This document shows, piece by piece, positions 18,364 to 19,716 of a DNA stretch of 19,716 nt. Each line of letters begins with the position of its first letter. Within the stretch, counting starts at the first letter, position 1. The position numbers were made by a program, and so were the translations under genes. The notes beneath the pieces are model-generated. The model was not told the DNA's origin. It ran no database searches and was given only the letters and a program-made list of their open reading frames with translations. The DNA comes from JACMQX01 sp044225675 (GTDB lineage Bacteria > Pseudomonadota > Gammaproteobacteria > Burkholderiales > Burkholderiaceae_C): positions 1 through 19,716 of the forward strand of contig JBGAIH010000051.1 of the NCBI GenBank assembly GCA_044225675.1, in the 5' to 3' direction.

Positions 18364-19377
18364 TCACTTGCGTGTAACCCCAAGCAGATTATCCAGGCGA
18401 GCAGCCGCCAACTGCAAGCCTTCCGGGGCCACATGCGCGTACCGGTCAACCATTGCCTGCGTTTTCCACCCGCCCAGCCGCTGTAGCTCCCAAGTAGGCG
18501 TACCCGCCTCCCGGTGCCAAGTCGCGAACGTATGCCGCAAGTCATGCCAGCGGAAATTCTCAATTCCCGCGCGCTTGAGAGCAGAGCGCCAAGCTTTCGT
18601 GCTGACCTGCAAAATAGGCTGACCCTCATACGTGAAAACGTGTGTTCGATGGTCCCCCTTCCGCCGTTCTAGAACCGCCAGCGCTATGGCGTTCAAGGGC
18701 ACGGAGTGAGCATGACCATTCTTATGCTGGTCAGCCGCCACCCAAAGGTGTTGTCGCTCGAAACTGATCTGCTTCCACTGCAACCGGGTGACATTGCCTT
18801 GCCGTAGACCAGTGGCAACTGAGAACTCAGCCATATCGCGAAGATGATCGGGCAGCTCGCTCAGCAAGCGCGCGAATTCCTCCTGGGTCAACGAACGGAC
18901 ACGCGCGGCCCGATCACGGGCCATCGACACCTTAGGAATTCGATCGAGCCACTCCCAATCATCCCGGGCCCGCCGCAAGATGGCCCGAACGAGCGCCATG
19001 TAACGATTGACCGTGCCCGCAGCCACCCCCTTAGCACGCAACTGGCGCACCCGCTCCAGGGTCTCACGATCAACATCCCGAAGCGCCTTGCCGGCCAGAT
19101 ACGGCGCAAACCACCGCAGCATTGAGCGATCAAACGCATGCGTGCGCTTGGACGCCGTTTCCTCAAGCCACCGCGACGCAGCGTCATCCCAGGTTCTCTC
19201 AGGCCGCACCCCGAGACGATCCTGTGTCCACCGCTCAGCCTGCAACTTATCATGCAGCCTTTGCGCTTGACGCTTGTTCGCCGTGCCCGTGCTTTTGAAC
19301 ACACGCTTGACTTCACCGCGGATGGGAGCGAACTTCATCCACCAGTACGGGGAGTTTGTGCGTTTATAGAGCGTCAT
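18364..19377 (-). CDS. Tyrosine-family site-specific integrase
   Basis: This 337-residue recombinase catalyses integration and excision of the element through a 3'-phosphotyrosyl intermediate. Catalytic residues are Arg192 (TGLRQGN), Lys219, His278 and Arg281 (WHDLRHTF), Trp304 at the second histidine position (LGGW) and the nucleophile Tyr313 (DRYAHV). The N-terminus (MTLYKRTNSPYWWMKF) is the AP2-like arm-binding region typical of island and phage integrases, and a SAM-like core-binding domain spans about 60-150. I chose ATG 19377; the longer open frame to 19470 lacks family character, and the small upstream ORF ends in an ATGA overlap with this start. The protein appears complete. The gene lies just past tRNA-Thr, the probable target. 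Confidence 0.94.
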   Translation of the reverse strand: MTLYKRTNSPYWWMKFAPIRGEVKRVFKSTGTANKRQAQRLHDKLQAERWTQDRLGVRPERTWDDAASRWLEETASKRTHAFDRSMLRWFAPYLAGKALRDVDRETLERVRQLRAKGVAAGTVNRYMALVRAILRRARDDWEWLDRIPKVSMARDRAARVRSLTQEEFARLLSELPDHLRDMAEFSVATGLRQGNVTRLQWKQISFERQHLWVAADQHKNGHAHSVPLNAIALAVLERRKGDHRTHVFTYEGQPILQVSTKAWRSALKRAGIENFRWHDLRHTFATWHREAGTPTWELQRLGGWKTQAMVDRYAHVAPEGLQLAAARLDNLLGVTRK

Positions 19378-19559
19378 GCCAGCTCCATTCGAGGTCGTAT
19401 GTTGGTATCGAGGATCCAGAGCATCCCGTCTTTCCAACGGTCCATGCGCCAGATCAACTGCTCTGACCAATAGGCCGGAAGGTCATCGAAGACCGCCGTT
19501 GCTACGTCAGACATGCTGTATCCGACAAAGCGGATGCGCTCCGGCGCCGGGACAGTCAC
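19374..19559 (-). CDS. Small hypothetical protein coupled to the integrase
   Basis: This is a 61-residue open frame from GTG 19559, or 46 residues from ATG 19514 (which has a weak CGGA upstream). Its TGA overlaps the integrase ATG (ATGA), the pattern of a translationally coupled gene. The protein is rich in Trp and Asp (LPAYWSEQLIWRMDRWKDG). I do not recognise it. The position suggests an accessory or excisionase-like role, but no helix-turn-helix is evident, so no function is assigned. Confidence 0.5.
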   Translation of the reverse strand: MTVPAPERIRFVGYSMSDVATAVFDDLPAYWSEQLIWRMDRWKDGMLWILDTNIRPRMELA

Positions 19560-19716
19560 GCCACGACTTGTGCTAAGGCTACGCTGATTTAGCCCTCGAT
19601 TTCCGCAACGCTCGATGACCCCATTTCACATTGCGCGTGTTCATGCCCAAGAACGCGGACTTGGGCGTTGTCCTGCTGCTTTCGAAGGCCTTGCGGCCTC
19701 TCTTTGTCCCTTACGG
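19560..19716. other. Element DNA at the window edge, no firm gene
   Basis: One minus-strand frame is open from the edge (19714) to a TAA at 19589-19591 and could be the last 41 codons of a gene entering from the right. Another minus frame holds a very short basic ORF (MNTRNVKWGHRALRK). Neither can be supported. A small GGCC-TTGC-GGCC hairpin lies at about 19687-19698. Confidence 0.25.

Larger units (their letters stand above)
18321..19716. mobile_element. Left end of a tRNA-Thr-integrated genomic island or prophage (partial)
   Basis: DNA past the tRNA is visibly lower in GC and more mixed in codon use than the rest of the window. It holds a tyrosine integrase pointing toward the tRNA plus a small coupled ORF. 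This is the usual layout of an integrative element's att-proximal end. The element runs off the window; no phage structural or conjugation gene is visible to tell its type. Confidence 0.6.

Noticed and set aside
19378..19470. Longer integrase start at 19470
   Set aside because: The extra 31 residues are unlike integrase N-termini, and ATG 19377 is coupled to the preceding small ORF.

Overview
The window is a GC-rich stretch of bacterial chromosome with almost no intergenic space. Gene content and order (prfB with its +1 frameshift, a HAD phosphatase, a gamma-type aminopeptidase N, a class I fructose-1,6-bisphosphatase) point to a betaproteobacterium, most likely Burkholderiales/Comamonadaceae. 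That placement comes from family knowledge and protein similarity recalled by eye, not from a search.

Layout. (1) 1-2832: an acyl-CoA synthetase on the minus strand, divergent from an alpha/beta hydrolase. (2) 3016-9166: a tightly coupled four-gene signalling operon. It encodes a CHASE3-GAF-kinase with three receivers, a stand-alone CheR methyltransferase, a stand-alone CheB methylesterase domain and a REC-kinase. No chemoreceptor, CheA, CheW or output domain is present. (3) 9296-14799: housekeeping genes prfB, HAD hydrolase, pepN and fbp. (4) 14807-14920: four tandem palindromes between convergent genes. (5) 14930-18182: a second signalling cluster. A dCache sensor kinase and a single-domain receiver lie on the minus strand. 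Divergent from them are an HPt protein and an unusual HTH-REC protein, with an AT-rich promoter island between the pairs. (6) 18245-19716: tRNA-Thr(CGT), its terminator, and the left end of an integrated element (tyrosine integrase, a small overlapping ORF and the start of lower-GC DNA).

How the genes may work together. The 14.9-18.2 kb cluster supplies each step of a His-Asp-His-Asp phosphorelay on a separate polypeptide (kinase, receiver, HPt, DNA-binding receiver). The 3.0-9.2 kb operon joins kinase/receiver signalling to the chemotaxis methylation enzymes. The linker coiled coil of its first kinase carries Glu-Glu pairs at exact seven-residue spacing, the spacing of methylation sites in chemoreceptors. 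The most interesting hypothesis here is that CheR/CheB tune that kinase directly. This is inference and untested.

Limits: no similarity search, promoter model or folding program was run. Promoters, hairpins and start choices were read by eye.
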